From: Mycoplana dimorpha
GTDB taxonomy: Bacteria > Pseudomonadota > Alphaproteobacteria > Rhizobiales > Rhizobiaceae
Direction of reading: 5' to 3'
Assembly (NCBI RefSeq): GCF_003046475.1
Contig: NZ_PZZZ01000002.1
Location: forward strand, 62,001 to 126,000
DNA: 64,000 bases
The notes beneath the pieces are model-generated. The model had not been told where the DNA came from. It worked only from the letters and a program-made list of their open reading frames with translations, and ran no database searches. Of this stretch, positions 16,883 through 25,140 are shown piece after piece; position 1 is the first letter of the stretch; every line of letters starts with the position of its first letter. The translations under genes and the position numbers were made by a program.

Positions 16883-18238
16883 CTACTCGGCGAAACCGCC
16901 TCGGGCAAACCGTTCGATGTGGCGGGCCGTCCATTCTTCCCAGTAATCGAGGCGCTCGCGATTGATCTCGCCGCGCGCGATTCCGGTTCCAGCGTCGGTC
17001 ATCAGCGATCCGGGGCGGTGAGCGCCGAAGGAGAGGGGCCGATGCAGACGCCGCCATCCGCGCCAACCGAAGATCAGCTTGAGCCTTGCGATGTATTCGC
17101 TGTCGGCGCCCGTCCTGACTTCCTCGTAAAGCCCGGCGCGGGCCAGCACTGCCTCGCGCCGGAACAGCGGCGATGCCGGATTGAGGCGGGTCAGCGGATA
17201 GATTTGCCGCGCGTAGAACTGGCCCTCGTCCCCCAGTCGCACCCAGCTGGATAGCGTGAAGACGAGGCCCCCGTCCTTCAGGAGCGGCCGTACCTGTCGG
17301 GCGATCTTCTCGGGATGGGCCCAGTCGTCGGAGTCCTGGCAGGTGACGAAGCTGCCGCGTGCATGGGCGAGCGCCAGGTTGCGGGCGGCGTACGGGCCGC
17401 CATTGCGGTCGCGCCTCATCAGCCGGACGCGGTCATCGCGGGCGGCGAGCCGCTTGACGACCTCGAAAGTGCCGTCGGTGCTCGCGTCATCCACGACGAG
17501 CACCTCGATGTCGCGATAGGTCTGAGCCAGCAGGGATTCGATGGAGCGGCTGATCCGTGTCTCGGTATTGTAGGCCGGCATTGTGATGGTGACGAGCGGA
17601 CCGCGCACGCTGCCGGCTGCGAGCCGCGAGGTCAGGTTGGCGGCTGACAACGGCCGGGCCGCGTCGATCGGTGCGACCTCTGCCAGCTGGTGCGCGGCCA
17701 GGAAGGTGTTCACCAGCCGAAGCCGGTCGCCAGGAGCGGCGGTGGCGTTGGCGAGCAGGAGGTAGAGGTCTGGCTCTTCCGCCGCCTTCCCCTTCGCGAT
17801 CGCTGCCCTTGCTGCGCAGCGGGCCTCCTCCTCGCGCCCTTCGGCCAGTAGCAGCGCCACGCGCAGGCCGGTGCTTGCGGGCGAAATGGCTTCGGAAAGC
17901 GAGTGCGCCGCGGCCGGATTGAATGCAGCGATCGCCGTGGCGGCCTGAACCAGGTTTCTGCCGCGCAACAGCCGGTTACGCCGGGCCCGTTCCAGAAGAC
18001 GGGTGCCTTCCTCGGTCCGACCCGAGGCGACGAGTGACACGCCGAGGGCCAGCGCTTCGCGACCGGTGGCGGGCGAGCGCAGAAGCGCGCTGGCCGACCT
18101 GTAGCACCCGAGCCGATAGAGCGCCCATGCCCGCTCGGATCGCAGCGTCTCGCAGGCAGCTTCAGGCATGGCCAGGGCTTGCGCGAACCGATGGGTCAAT
18201 ATGCGGTAGCGAAACAGAAGACGAGGGAAATGCAGCAC
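16883..18238 (-). CDS. Family 2 glycosyltransferase with N-terminal helical repeat region
   Basis: About 451 residues. The C-terminal half holds a GT-A domain: VTITMPAYNTETRISRSIESLLAQTYRDIEVLVVDDASTDGT, then NGGPYAARNLAL and the DXD-like QDSDDW, which binds the nucleotide-sugar metal. The N-terminal half (to about residue 210) is Ala/Leu-rich helix, resembling TPR-like repeats seen in large rhizobial GT2 proteins. The frame stays open to 18736, but that part overlaps the MarR gene and looks non-coding. A GTG at 18238 (VLHFPRLLFRYR) is my choice; ATG at 18169 is the alternative. It lies convergent to the LuxR gene and may serve the polysaccharide locus. Substrate unknown. Confidence 0.75.
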   Translation of the reverse strand: MLHFPRLLFRYRILTHRFAQALAMPEAACETLRSERAWALYRLGCYRSASALLRSPATGREALALGVSLVASGRTEEGTRLLERARRNRLLRGRNLVQAATAIAAFNPAAAHSLSEAISPASTGLRVALLLAEGREEEARCAARAAIAKGKAAEEPDLYLLLANATAAPGDRLRLVNTFLAAHQLAEVAPIDAARPLSAANLTSRLAAGSVRGPLVTITMPAYNTETRISRSIESLLAQTYRDIEVLVVDDASTDGTFEVVKRLAARDDRVRLMRRDRNGGPYAARNLALAHARGSFVTCQDSDDWAHPEKIARQVRPLLKDGGLVFTLSSWVRLGDEGQFYARQIYPLTRLNPASPLFRREAVLARAGLYEEVRTGADSEYIARLKLIFGWRGWRRLHRPLSFGAHRPGSLMTDAGTGIARGEINRERLDYWEEWTARHIERFARGGFAE

Positions 18239-18435
18239 CGAGCACCCGTCTGAAAAAGCCGCTTCGGAGAGCCGATGTCCGACTGCGGTCCACTGTTGAC
18301 AGGCATTATAGCCCCGTGAAGACAGGTGGCCATTCGCCTTCGCCTCATGCGATCGGCGTAGCCGTCTCAAAGGTCGCGAGACCCGAGGAGTCTTCCTGAG
18401 TCGCCGGATCGTCGGGGCGCCCGCTTGCCGCCGGC

Positions 18436-18891
18436 CTATGCCAGCCGCGACAGCAGTTCGGCGAGCGTGGCAGCCTCCGCATCGTCGAGCTTTGCGCCGA
18501 TATGCGCCTGTATCGATTTTGCGTAGACCTCCCACATGCCGGCACGGGCAGCACGACCTTTTTCGGTGATCACCACCCAGCGGCCGCGGCCGTCCTGGTC
18601 GAAGCTCTCCCGCATGACCAGCCCTTCCTTCTCGAGTCGATCGATCAGGCGTGAGAGATTGTACTGCGCCAGCAAGGTGCGTTCCTCGATCTCGTAGGGA
18701 CGCAGTCGCCCGTCCGGGGCGCGATCGAGCTCCCAAAGAACATCATACCAGCCAAGCGGCGGCTGGTGCGCAGACCGCAAGTCGCGCTCGATGGCCGAAA
18801 GCAGACTGTGCTGCGCCCGCATGAGCTGGATCCAGGCACGTGTGACGCTGGCGGAGGGGACGGCGGGTGATGGTACGGTCTTGTTCGACAT
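18436..18891 (-). CDS. MarR-family transcriptional regulator
   Basis: A 151-residue winged-helix regulator. LGWYDVLWELDRAPDGRLRPYEIEERTLLAQYNLSRLIDRLEKEGLV is the MarR recognition region and DQDGRGRWVVITEKGRA is the wing. It is divergent from a DoxX/GST pair, so it likely represses those genes and itself in response to an electrophile or oxidant. The start MSNKTV at 18891 is likely; in-frame ATGs at 18909 and 18948 are possible, the last lying inside the palindrome at 18937-18948 and thus less likely. Confidence 0.85.
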   Translation of the reverse strand: MSNKTVPSPAVPSASVTRAWIQLMRAQHSLLSAIERDLRSAHQPPLGWYDVLWELDRAPDGRLRPYEIEERTLLAQYNLSRLIDRLEKEGLVMRESFDQDGRGRWVVITEKGRAARAGMWEVYAKSIQAHIGAKLDDAEAATLAELLSRLA

Positions 18892-18936
18892 AGATGCAGT
18901 TACATCCATCTTGACGAAATTCGCAACCGGATTTAT

Positions 18937-18948
18937 ATGCATATGCAT
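18937..18948. promoter_or_regulatory. 12-bp palindrome, candidate MarR operator
   Basis: ATGCATATGCAT is a perfect 12-bp palindrome in the short region between the divergent MarR and DoxX genes, inside an AT-rich stretch (about 18931-18954). Position suits an operator that controls both directions. Whether MarR binds it is inferred. Confidence 0.45.
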
Positions 18949-18969
18949 CTATTAACCGGAGATACCGGC

Positions 18970-19395
18970 ATGCGACAGGAAACGCTCACCGCTTATGGTG
19001 CAACAGTGCTGCGCCTAAGCCTCGGAACCATGTACCTCTCCCACAGCGTCGTGCTGAAATTGCTGACCTACGGTTTGGGCGGCACCGCCGGCTATTTCGT
19101 CTCCATCGGCCTGCCGGCATGGCTGGCCTATGTCACTTTCGCGGCGGAGGCCGTGGGCGGCGCGCTGTTGGTGCTCGGCATCCACACCCGGATCGTGGCG
19201 TTGAGCCTGACACCTGCCTTGGTCGGCGCCATCATATGGGCGCATGGCGGCAACGGATGGGTCTTCACGGCACCTGGCGGCGGCTGGGAATATCCGCTTT
19301 TCCTCGTTGCCGCATCCATCGCACAGGCTCTGCTCGGCGACGGTGCATTTGCGCTGCGGCCGTCCCGCGCCCCTGCGGCCGTTCACGCGCAGTGA
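18970..19395 (+). CDS. DoxX-family membrane protein
   Basis: A 141-residue protein with four predicted membrane segments (about 11-33, 48-70, 76-94, 108-125) and the DoxX layout RLSLGTMYLSHSVVLKL at the N-terminus. Family members are small inner-membrane proteins, some linked to redox or thiol stress; biochemical role is uncertain. The start at 18970 (MRQETL) is chosen because GGAG lies nine bases upstream; the upstream ATG at 18937 falls in the palindrome. A GST gene follows after 21 bases, suggesting an operon under the divergent MarR regulator. Confidence 0.82.
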   Translation: MRQETLTAYGATVLRLSLGTMYLSHSVVLKLLTYGLGGTAGYFVSIGLPAWLAYVTFAAEAVGGALLVLGIHTRIVALSLTPALVGAIIWAHGGNGWVFTAPGGGWEYPLFLVAASIAQALLGDGAFALRPSRAPAAVHAQ

Positions 19396-19416
19396 CCGCT
19401 TGATGGAGACACCTCG

Positions 19417-20106
19417 ATGACAGAGCGAACATTCACCCTCGTCAGCCATCATCTCTGCCCCTATGTCCAGCGCGCCGCCATCGTGCTTGCCGAAAAGGCA
19501 ATCGCCTTCGAGCGCATCTATATCGACCTTGCGGCCAAGCCCGACTGGTTCCTCGCGGTTTCTCCACTTGGCAAGGTGCCGCTGCTGCAGGTCCGCGACG
19601 GAAACGGCGAGCATGTGCTGTTCGAAAGCGCGGCGATCTGTGAATTTATCGATGAAGCGCTGCCGGGAACGCGGCTGCATCCGGCAGATCCGCTGCTGCG
19701 GGCCCGCCATCGCGGCTGGATGGAGTTCGGCTCCTCCGTGCTTGCCGACATTTGGGTTCTGGAGACAACCCAGGATGCAGGCGCGTTTGCGGCCAAGCGC
19801 CAGGCACTCGCCTCGAAGTTCGCCCACATCGAAGCGGAACTGGGCGAGGGGCCGTATTCCGGCGGACCGGATTTTACCCTCGTCGACGCCGTTTTCGCGC
19901 CGGTCTTTCGCTATTTCGACGTCTTCGACGCGATTGCGGATCACGGTATTTTCCAAGGGCTGACGCGAACTCCGGCATGGCGCCGCCAGCTCGCGGCAAG
20001 GCCGAGTGTCCGCAACGCGGTCACCGGCGACTATCACGAACGGCTCATGGCTTTCCTTAGAAGGCACGATGCGATCCTGCTCAGGGGCGGTGCCATCGCC
20101 GCCTGA
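19417..20106 (+). CDS. Glutathione S-transferase family protein
   Basis: 229 residues with a thioredoxin-fold N-terminal domain (LVSHHLCPYVQRAAIVLAEK, in which Cys14 is the probable catalytic residue, as in omega/zeta and DHAR-like classes; then GKVPLLQ with the cis-Pro and ESAAICEFIDE, the glutathione-binding motif) and an all-helical C-terminal domain (about 90-225). It probably conjugates or reduces with glutathione in the cytoplasm. Its position after a DoxX gene and divergent MarR regulator suggests a role in response to electrophiles or oxidants. Confidence 0.88.
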   Translation: MTERTFTLVSHHLCPYVQRAAIVLAEKAIAFERIYIDLAAKPDWFLAVSPLGKVPLLQVRDGNGEHVLFESAAICEFIDEALPGTRLHPADPLLRARHRGWMEFGSSVLADIWVLETTQDAGAFAAKRQALASKFAHIEAELGEGPYSGGPDFTLVDAVFAPVFRYFDVFDAIADHGIFQGLTRTPAWRRQLAARPSVRNAVTGDYHERLMAFLRRHDAILLRGGAIAA

Positions 20107-20183
20107 ATCTTGCCCGCCATCTTCTGTTTTCCGCGGTTCCGTCTTAAAACAGGACGATGCAATCAACGACAGCAGGAAAAGCG

Positions 20184-21434
20184 ATGAACGCACCCCCCGC
20201 CAGTGCCCCGGTCGATCCCGTCAGGCTGGATAAGCTCGCCCAAGTCGCCGTCCATGTCGGCCTGCAGCTTCAGAAGGGCCAGGACCTGGTTATGACGGCG
20301 CCGATTGCCGCCCTGCCGCTCGCCCGCCTGATCACCAAGCACGCCTACATGGCCGGCGCGGGCCTCGTCAGCACCTTCTATGCCGACGAGGAGGCAACAT
20401 TGGCTCGCTATCGCCACGCGCCGGACGAGAGCTTCGACCGAGCGACCGACTGGCTCTACGAAGGGATGGCGAAGGCCTATGCCAACGGAGCCGCCCGCCT
20501 CGCCATCGCCGGCGACAACCCCATGCTGCTGTCCGGCGAGGATCCGGCCAAGGTGGCCCGCGCCAACAAGGCCAACTCGAAGGCCTACAAGCCCGCCCTT
20601 GAGAAGATCGCCAACTTCGACATCAACTGGAACATCGTCTCCTACCCGAACCCGTCCTGGGCGAAGCAGGTATTCCCGAACGATGCCGAGGACGTCGCGG
20701 TCGAAAAGCTCGCCAATGCGATCTTCGCCGCCTCCCGTGTCGATTGCGACGATCCGGTGGGCGCATGGCAGGCGCACAATGCCGGCCTCCACCGCCGGTC
20801 GGCCTGGCTGAACGGCCAGCGCTTTGCCGCCCTGCATTTCAAGGGTCCGGGCACCGACCTGACCGTCGGCCTGGCCGACGGCCATGAATGGCATGGCGGC
20901 GCGTCGGTCGCGAAGAACGGCGTCACCTGCAACCCGAACATCCCCACCGAAGAGGTCTTCACGACGCCGCATGCACTCCGGGTCGAGGGCCATGTCGCCA
21001 GCACCAAGCCTCTTTCCCACCTGGGCACGCTGATCGACGACATCCGCGTCCGCTTCGAAGGCGGCCGCATCGTCGAGGCGCACGCTTCCAGGGGCGAGGC
21101 GGTGCTCAACAAGGTGCTGGACACCGACGAAGGGGCCCGGCGGCTGGGGGAGGTGGCGCTGGTGCCGCATTCCTCGCCGATCTCGGCGAGTGGACTGCTG
21201 TTCTACAACACTCTCTTCGACGAGAACGCCGCCTGCCACATTGCGCTCGGCCAGTGCTATTCGAAGTGCTTCCTCGACGGCGCAAGCCTGACGCCGGAGC
21301 AGATCAAGGCGCAGGGCGGCAATTCCAGCCTGATCCACATCGACTGGATGATCGGCTCTGGACAGATCGACATTGACGGTGTCGCCGCCGATGGCGGGCG
21401 CGTGCCGGTGATGCGCGCCGGCGAATGGGCTTGA
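20184..21434 (+). CDS. M29-family aminopeptidase
   Basis: Metallo-aminopeptidase of the AmpS/PepS (thermophilic metalloprotease) family, 416 residues, which matches the usual 410-420. Visible metal-binding and active-site segments are NIPTEEVFTTPH, VALVPHSSPIS (with nearby Glu), LLFYNTLFDENAACHIALG and LIHIDWMIGSG, equivalent to the Glu-Glu-His-Tyr-His-Asp set of AmpS. It removes N-terminal residues from peptides in the cytoplasm. The start at 20184 has AGGAAAAG upstream; an ATG at 20157 has none. The ProC-like gene begins five bases after its stop. Confidence 0.92.
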   Translation: MNAPPASAPVDPVRLDKLAQVAVHVGLQLQKGQDLVMTAPIAALPLARLITKHAYMAGAGLVSTFYADEEATLARYRHAPDESFDRATDWLYEGMAKAYANGAARLAIAGDNPMLLSGEDPAKVARANKANSKAYKPALEKIANFDINWNIVSYPNPSWAKQVFPNDAEDVAVEKLANAIFAASRVDCDDPVGAWQAHNAGLHRRSAWLNGQRFAALHFKGPGTDLTVGLADGHEWHGGASVAKNGVTCNPNIPTEEVFTTPHALRVEGHVASTKPLSHLGTLIDDIRVRFEGGRIVEAHASRGEAVLNKVLDTDEGARRLGEVALVPHSSPISASGLLFYNTLFDENAACHIALGQCYSKCFLDGASLTPEQIKAQGGNSSLIHIDWMIGSGQIDIDGVAADGGRVPVMRAGEWA

Positions 21435-21438
21435 TGCG

Positions 21439-22233
21439 ATGCGCACGATCGGGGTTATCGGTGGTGGCGGCTGGTTGGCGGGGGCGCTGCTGCGCCCCGC
21501 GCTCGCCGACGGCGTCGTCCGGCCGGGGCACCTGATCCTCTCGTCGCGCTCCGGCCATGTGTCCGGCTTCGATGCCTGGCCGGATATCGGCATTACCAGA
21601 GACAATGTGGAACTTGCCCGGTCATCCGAAGTCGTCATGCTCTGCGTACGGCCACACGATCTGTCGGCAATCGATGTCGATCTCACCGACAAGCTGGTCG
21701 TGTCGGTGGTCGCCGGTGTCACGGTGGAGGTGCTAGCGCGCGAGTTCGGTGCCCGGCGGATCGTGCGCGCGATGCCCAATGCCTGCGCCGAGCAGGGACT
21801 GTCTTTTACGCCGTGGTTTGCCACCGACAGCGTGACCGACGACGAAACCGATTTCATCTTCCGGTTCTTCTCGGCTTCCGGCCGCGCGCACGGCATTAAC
21901 GACGAGGCGCAACTCGACTATTTTACAGCGTTGACCGGCTCAGGCCCGGCCTTCCCGGCCCTGTTTGCCGACGCGATGATCCGGCATGCGATCAAGGCCG
22001 GCATCGACCCGGAGACCGCGGAGGCGGCGGTGCGCCAGCTCTTTCTCGGCGCAGGCGTGTTCATGGCGGGTTCGCAGGCGACCCCCTCGGAGCTCGTCGA
22101 CACGTTCCTGGAATATCGGGGCACGACCGCAGCGGGTCTGGCTGCGATGATCGAGGCAGACGTGGCCTCCTCGATCTTCCGCGGCCTGTCGGCCGCCTGC
22201 CGCCAGGCTTCGAAAGGGCTGCCCTTGTCCTGA
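21439..22233 (+). CDS. Pyrroline-5-carboxylate reductase-like protein
   Basis: 264 residues with an N-terminal Rossmann motif (GVIGGGGWLAG) and the P5CR dimerisation domain (ALTGSGPAFPALFADAMIRHAIKAGI, then GTTAAGLAAM), diagnostic of ProC. The family reduces pyrroline-5-carboxylate to proline with NAD(P)H. The sequence departs from housekeeping ProC (for example SSRSGHV in the NADP region and FTPWFATD), so it may be a paralogue. Close coupling to the M29 aminopeptidase suggests a role in peptide or proline turnover. Whether another proC exists elsewhere cannot be seen. Confidence 0.85.
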   Translation: MRTIGVIGGGGWLAGALLRPALADGVVRPGHLILSSRSGHVSGFDAWPDIGITRDNVELARSSEVVMLCVRPHDLSAIDVDLTDKLVVSVVAGVTVEVLAREFGARRIVRAMPNACAEQGLSFTPWFATDSVTDDETDFIFRFFSASGRAHGINDEAQLDYFTALTGSGPAFPALFADAMIRHAIKAGIDPETAEAAVRQLFLGAGVFMAGSQATPSELVDTFLEYRGTTAAGLAAMIEADVASSIFRGLSAACRQASKGLPLS

Positions 22234-22290
22234 TCGACGTCGCGATGAGACGCGATTGCCGCCTTGACCGCCGCATGGCCGGGTTCTATT

Positions 22291-22307
22291 TTTAGAATTA
22301 TTCTAAA
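22291..22307. promoter_or_regulatory. ICE box (Irr operator) upstream of mbfA
   Basis: TTTAGAATTATTCTAAA is a perfect inverted repeat (TTTAGAA / TTCTAAA, three-base spacer) ending 13 bases before the mbfA start. It matches the iron control element bound by Irr in rhizobia and Bradyrhizobium. Irr is known to repress mbfA in low iron in related bacteria. The overlap with the 5' region of the gene fits repression. Confidence 0.8.
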
Positions 22308-22320
22308 CATAGGATCCCCG

Positions 22321-23304
22321 ATGCTTCCCCACCTTTTCGGTCAGTCCAAACGATCTCTTGAGTCGCTCAGCGAGCAGGAAATCCTGGCGCTTGCCATTTC
22401 ATCCGAAGAAGACGACGCGCGGATCTATCTCGCATATGCGGACGCACTTCGTGAAACCTCCCCGCATACCGCGCAAATGTTCGAGGAGATGGCCCGCGAG
22501 GAGAACGAGCATCGGAGGCTGTTGATCGACCTGCATGTCAGGCGCTTCGGTGAGCGCATTCCGCTGGTCAGGCGCGAGTATGTGCGCGATTTCCCAGAGC
22601 GCAAGCCTGACTGGCTGATCGCGAGGATGCCGGTCGAGACGGCGCGCGCGCAGGCGAAGACAATGGAGGAGGCGGCCCACCGCTTCTATCTGGAGGCGGC
22701 GGCGCGCGCGACGGATGCCTCGACCCGCAAGCTTCTCGGCGATCTGGCGCTTGCCGAGAAAAGCCATGAGGCCAAGGCGCGACAAATGAATGAAGGCGAT
22801 GAGGGCAGGGCCGCCCGCGCCGAAGAGGACCAGGTGGAGCGGCGCCAGTTCATCCTCACCTACGTGCAGCCGGGCCTGGCCGGGCTGATGGACGGCTCGG
22901 TCTCGACGCTCGCACCGATCTTCGCTGCGGCGTTTGCCACCCAGGATACCTGGCAAACGTTCCTCGTCGGCCTGTCGGCCTCCGTCGGCGCCGGCATCTC
23001 GATGGGCTTCACGGAAGCCGCCCATGACGACGGCAAGATCTCCGGGCGCGGCTCGCCGCTGAAACGGGGCCTTGCCTCCGGCATCATGACGGCGATCGGC
23101 GGGCTCGGCCACGCGCTGCCCTACTTGATCCCGCACTTTGCGCTCGCGACGGCGATTGCCGCTGCAGTGGTGTTCGTGGAGCTGTGGGCGATCGCTTTCA
23201 TCCAGAACCGCTTCATGGAGACGCCGTTCTGGCGGGCCGCTTTCCAGGTCGTGCTCGGCGGCGGCCTGGTCTTCGCCTGCGGCGTGCTGATCGGCAATGC
23301 CTGA
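22321..23304 (+). CDS. mbfA: Membrane-bound ferritin / iron exporter
   Basis: 327 residues combining an N-terminal ferritin-like (rubrerythrin) domain and a C-terminal VIT1/CCC1-type membrane domain. Iron ligands are visible in EEDDARIYLAYAD, FEEMAREENEHRRL, ETARAQAKTMEEAAHRFY and LALAEKSHEAKA. The membrane half starts at about residue 180 (FILTYVQPGLAGLMDGSVSTLAPIFAAAFA) and has about five membrane segments ending IGNA. In Agrobacterium and Bradyrhizobium MbfA exports ferrous iron and protects against hydrogen peroxide. The start at 22321 (MLPHLF) follows the ICE box; the in-frame ATG at 22264 lies upstream of it. A terminator follows the stop. Confidence 0.92.
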   Translation: MLPHLFGQSKRSLESLSEQEILALAISSEEDDARIYLAYADALRETSPHTAQMFEEMAREENEHRRLLIDLHVRRFGERIPLVRREYVRDFPERKPDWLIARMPVETARAQAKTMEEAAHRFYLEAAARATDASTRKLLGDLALAEKSHEAKARQMNEGDEGRAARAEEDQVERRQFILTYVQPGLAGLMDGSVSTLAPIFAAAFATQDTWQTFLVGLSASVGAGISMGFTEAAHDDGKISGRGSPLKRGLASGIMTAIGGLGHALPYLIPHFALATAIAAAVVFVELWAIAFIQNRFMETPFWRAAFQVVLGGGLVFACGVLIGNA

Positions 23305-23310
23305 AGCAAA

Positions 23311-23338
23311 AAAGCGACCGCCCTCTCGCGGTCGCTTT
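23311..23338. terminator. Bidirectional hairpin terminator after mbfA
   Basis: Ten-bp perfect stem AAAGCGACCG (23311-23320) with CGGTCGCTTT (23329-23338), loop of eight, flanked by an A-run upstream. It lies between convergent mbfA and the transglutaminase-like gene and can serve both. Confidence 0.8.
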
Positions 23339-23360
23339 ACCGTCAAACCGGCGCCCTGGC

Positions 23361-23978
23361 TTACTTGCCGACCGACGACACCATCACGGCGTCGCCATTC
23401 TCGATCGAAACCCACCGTCCGGGATTGAACGACGCCTGGCGTTTCAGGTAGCGGTAGGGCGTCTCGGTCCAGAGCCGCACGTCACGCTCGAGATTGTCGA
23501 GCACGAAGTCGCCCTCGGTGGTGCGAACGGTCAGCACGGCATGGCCTTCGCCGTCCGGCTTGCGCACGACGGTGATCAGCAGATCGGCCGGCGAGAAGCC
23601 GTTCTCGATCAGCTTGCGGCGCTTCAGCAGCACGTAGTCCTCGCAGTCTCCTGCGCCATCCGGATAGGCCCAGTGCTCGTCCTTGCCGAAGAGTTCCTTG
23701 TCGGTCATCGGCAGGATGGCGTTGTTGACTGCGTCGTTCACGGCCCGGATCGTTTGCCAGCCGAAGCTCGTTACCTTGGCGGCGCCGGTGTCGCGGCCGT
23801 TCGGAGCGCACTCCGCACGATGCGTTTGGCAGAACTCGTAATGGCCGATCGGCTGCGAGGTCACGGGGCCAGTGGCCATCGACAGCGGCGAAGCCGGGGC
23901 GGTCAATGCGGCTGACGACGATACGAACAAGGCTGTCATCGCCACAAAGATAGCCTTAGCACCGGTCATGCGCGCCAT
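23361..23978 (-). CDS. Transglutaminase-like cysteine peptidase (BTLCP family), secreted
   Basis: 205 residues with a signal peptide (MARMTGAKAIFVAMTALFVS, cleavage near ALTAPA). The mature part has the BTLCP catalytic Cys in AGDCEDYVLLKR, the His in GEGHAVLTVRT and the Asp in LDNLERDV, in proper order. Proteins of this family are predicted periplasmic proteases; those of the LapG type cut adhesins under c-di-GMP control, but no LapD or large adhesin is nearby, so the role here is open. GAGGGGA upstream of the ATG supports the start. Confidence 0.87.
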   Translation of the reverse strand: MARMTGAKAIFVAMTALFVSSSAALTAPASPLSMATGPVTSQPIGHYEFCQTHRAECAPNGRDTGAAKVTSFGWQTIRAVNDAVNNAILPMTDKELFGKDEHWAYPDGAGDCEDYVLLKRRKLIENGFSPADLLITVVRKPDGEGHAVLTVRTTEGDFVLDNLERDVRLWTETPYRYLKRQASFNPGRWVSIENGDAVMVSSVGK

Positions 23979-24088
23979 GGGGGTCCCCTCGAAAAGTTAA
24001 CGAAACGTAAATTTCCGAGGGGGCCAAAGTCAATCAGGATGTTCCGCTATGCGACAACATGGTTAAAACGCGCCGCCTGGCGTGACGT

Positions 24089-24907
24089 TTATGACGCATC
24101 GATGATGTGCGACACCGCCTCGAGCAGCTTGTCGATATCTTCCGGTCGCGACAGCCGGTGGTCGCCGCCGCGGATCAGGGTCAGCACGGCGTCGTCGCAG
24201 GAAAGGTGCTCCATCAGCCGGATCGCATGGCTGTAGGGCACGTCCGGGTCTTCCATGCCCTGCAGCACATGGATCGGGCAGCCGGCGTCGATGACGCTGC
24301 CGAGCACCCGGTTGCGGCGGCCGTCCTCGATCAGCTTCAGGGTATAGATGTTCGGATCCGGCCCATAGGGCGTCGGCTCCTCGAAAAAGCCGCGTTCTGC
24401 GAGCGACGCGCGCTGCTCCGCCGTGAGATTGGGTTCAATGAGTTCGACGGTGAAGTCCGGAGCTGGCGCGATCAAAACCATGCCGGCGAGGTCACCACCG
24501 TGGCCACGCCGCTGCAGTTCCTGCGCCGCAAGAAGCGCCAGCCAGCCCCCCATCGACGAGCCGACGAGAAGCATGCGCCGCGTCCCGAGCCGGGAGCGGG
24601 CATGATCGACGACGGCGAGCGCCTCCTCCAGCCAACGCGAGATCGTGCCGTCGACGAAGGCGCCGCCCGAGGCCCCGTGGCCGGAATAGTCGAAGCGGAT
24701 GCAGCCCGTGCCGAGCCGCTCGGCGAAGCGCGCCAGTTCAACGGCCTTCGTGCCGCTCATGTCCGAGCGGTAGCCGCCCAGCCAGACGAGGTGCGGCAGG
24801 GCGTTGCCCTGACGTTCCGGCAAGAGGATCATGGCGATGTCGCGGGCTTCCGTGTCGGTGCCGACCGTCAATCGCTCGGTGGCGCCGTTCGTTTCGTTCT
24901 GGCTCAT
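24089..24907 (-). CDS. Alpha/beta hydrolase (thioesterase/peptidase-like)
   Basis: A 272-residue cytoplasmic alpha/beta hydrolase. The nucleophile elbow is GSSMGG (about residue 117), the acid is likely the Asp of GMEDPDVPY, and the His is in RGGDHRLS near the end, giving a full Ser-Asp-His triad. The RFDYSGHGASGG motif is typical of ABHD10/ YpfH-like enzymes that cleave thioesters or small esters. It is divergent from infC. No substrate can be named. Confidence 0.85.
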   Translation of the reverse strand: MSQNETNGATERLTVGTDTEARDIAMILLPERQGNALPHLVWLGGYRSDMSGTKAVELARFAERLGTGCIRFDYSGHGASGGAFVDGTISRWLEEALAVVDHARSRLGTRRMLLVGSSMGGWLALLAAQELQRRGHGGDLAGMVLIAPAPDFTVELIEPNLTAEQRASLAERGFFEEPTPYGPDPNIYTLKLIEDGRRNRVLGSVIDAGCPIHVLQGMEDPDVPYSHAIRLMEHLSCDDAVLTLIRGGDHRLSRPEDIDKLLEAVSHIIDAS

Positions 24908-25140
24908 GCGATGCTCCTGATTGTCGCGGTTCCCGGCCTTTCGGCCGGCTCGTTCCGCCCGTTTGCTGCCCGATCTAGACGATTTGCCGACAGCTGCGAC
25001 AGGTGGTGATTTTTTCCGCGGGACGTGCTATTGACTTCGGCTCGGTGATTGACACATTGCCGCGAGTGGCGCCAGCGCAGCCCGCGGACGTCAATTCGCC
25101 TTGCTCACCCCATCGGAAACTATTCGAGGAGAATACGACC
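24908..25140. promoter_or_regulatory. Promoter and 5' leader of infC
   Basis: 233 bases between divergent genes. TTGACT near 25032 and TTGACA near 25050 are possible -35 elements for infC. The leader ends with GAGGAG at 25126-25131, the ribosome site for the ATT start at 25141. The open frame through this area would add about 46 residues to IF-3 but has no similarity to the family. Confidence 0.5.

Noticed and set aside
18239-18736. N-terminal extension of the GT2 protein to 18736
   Set aside because: Overlaps the MarR gene in another frame and is Arg-rich low-quality sequence; the start was placed at 18238.
25003-25140. N-terminal extension of IF-3 from a start at 25003
   Set aside because: The 46 added residues are not family-like, and the ATT at 25141 has a strong ribosome site.
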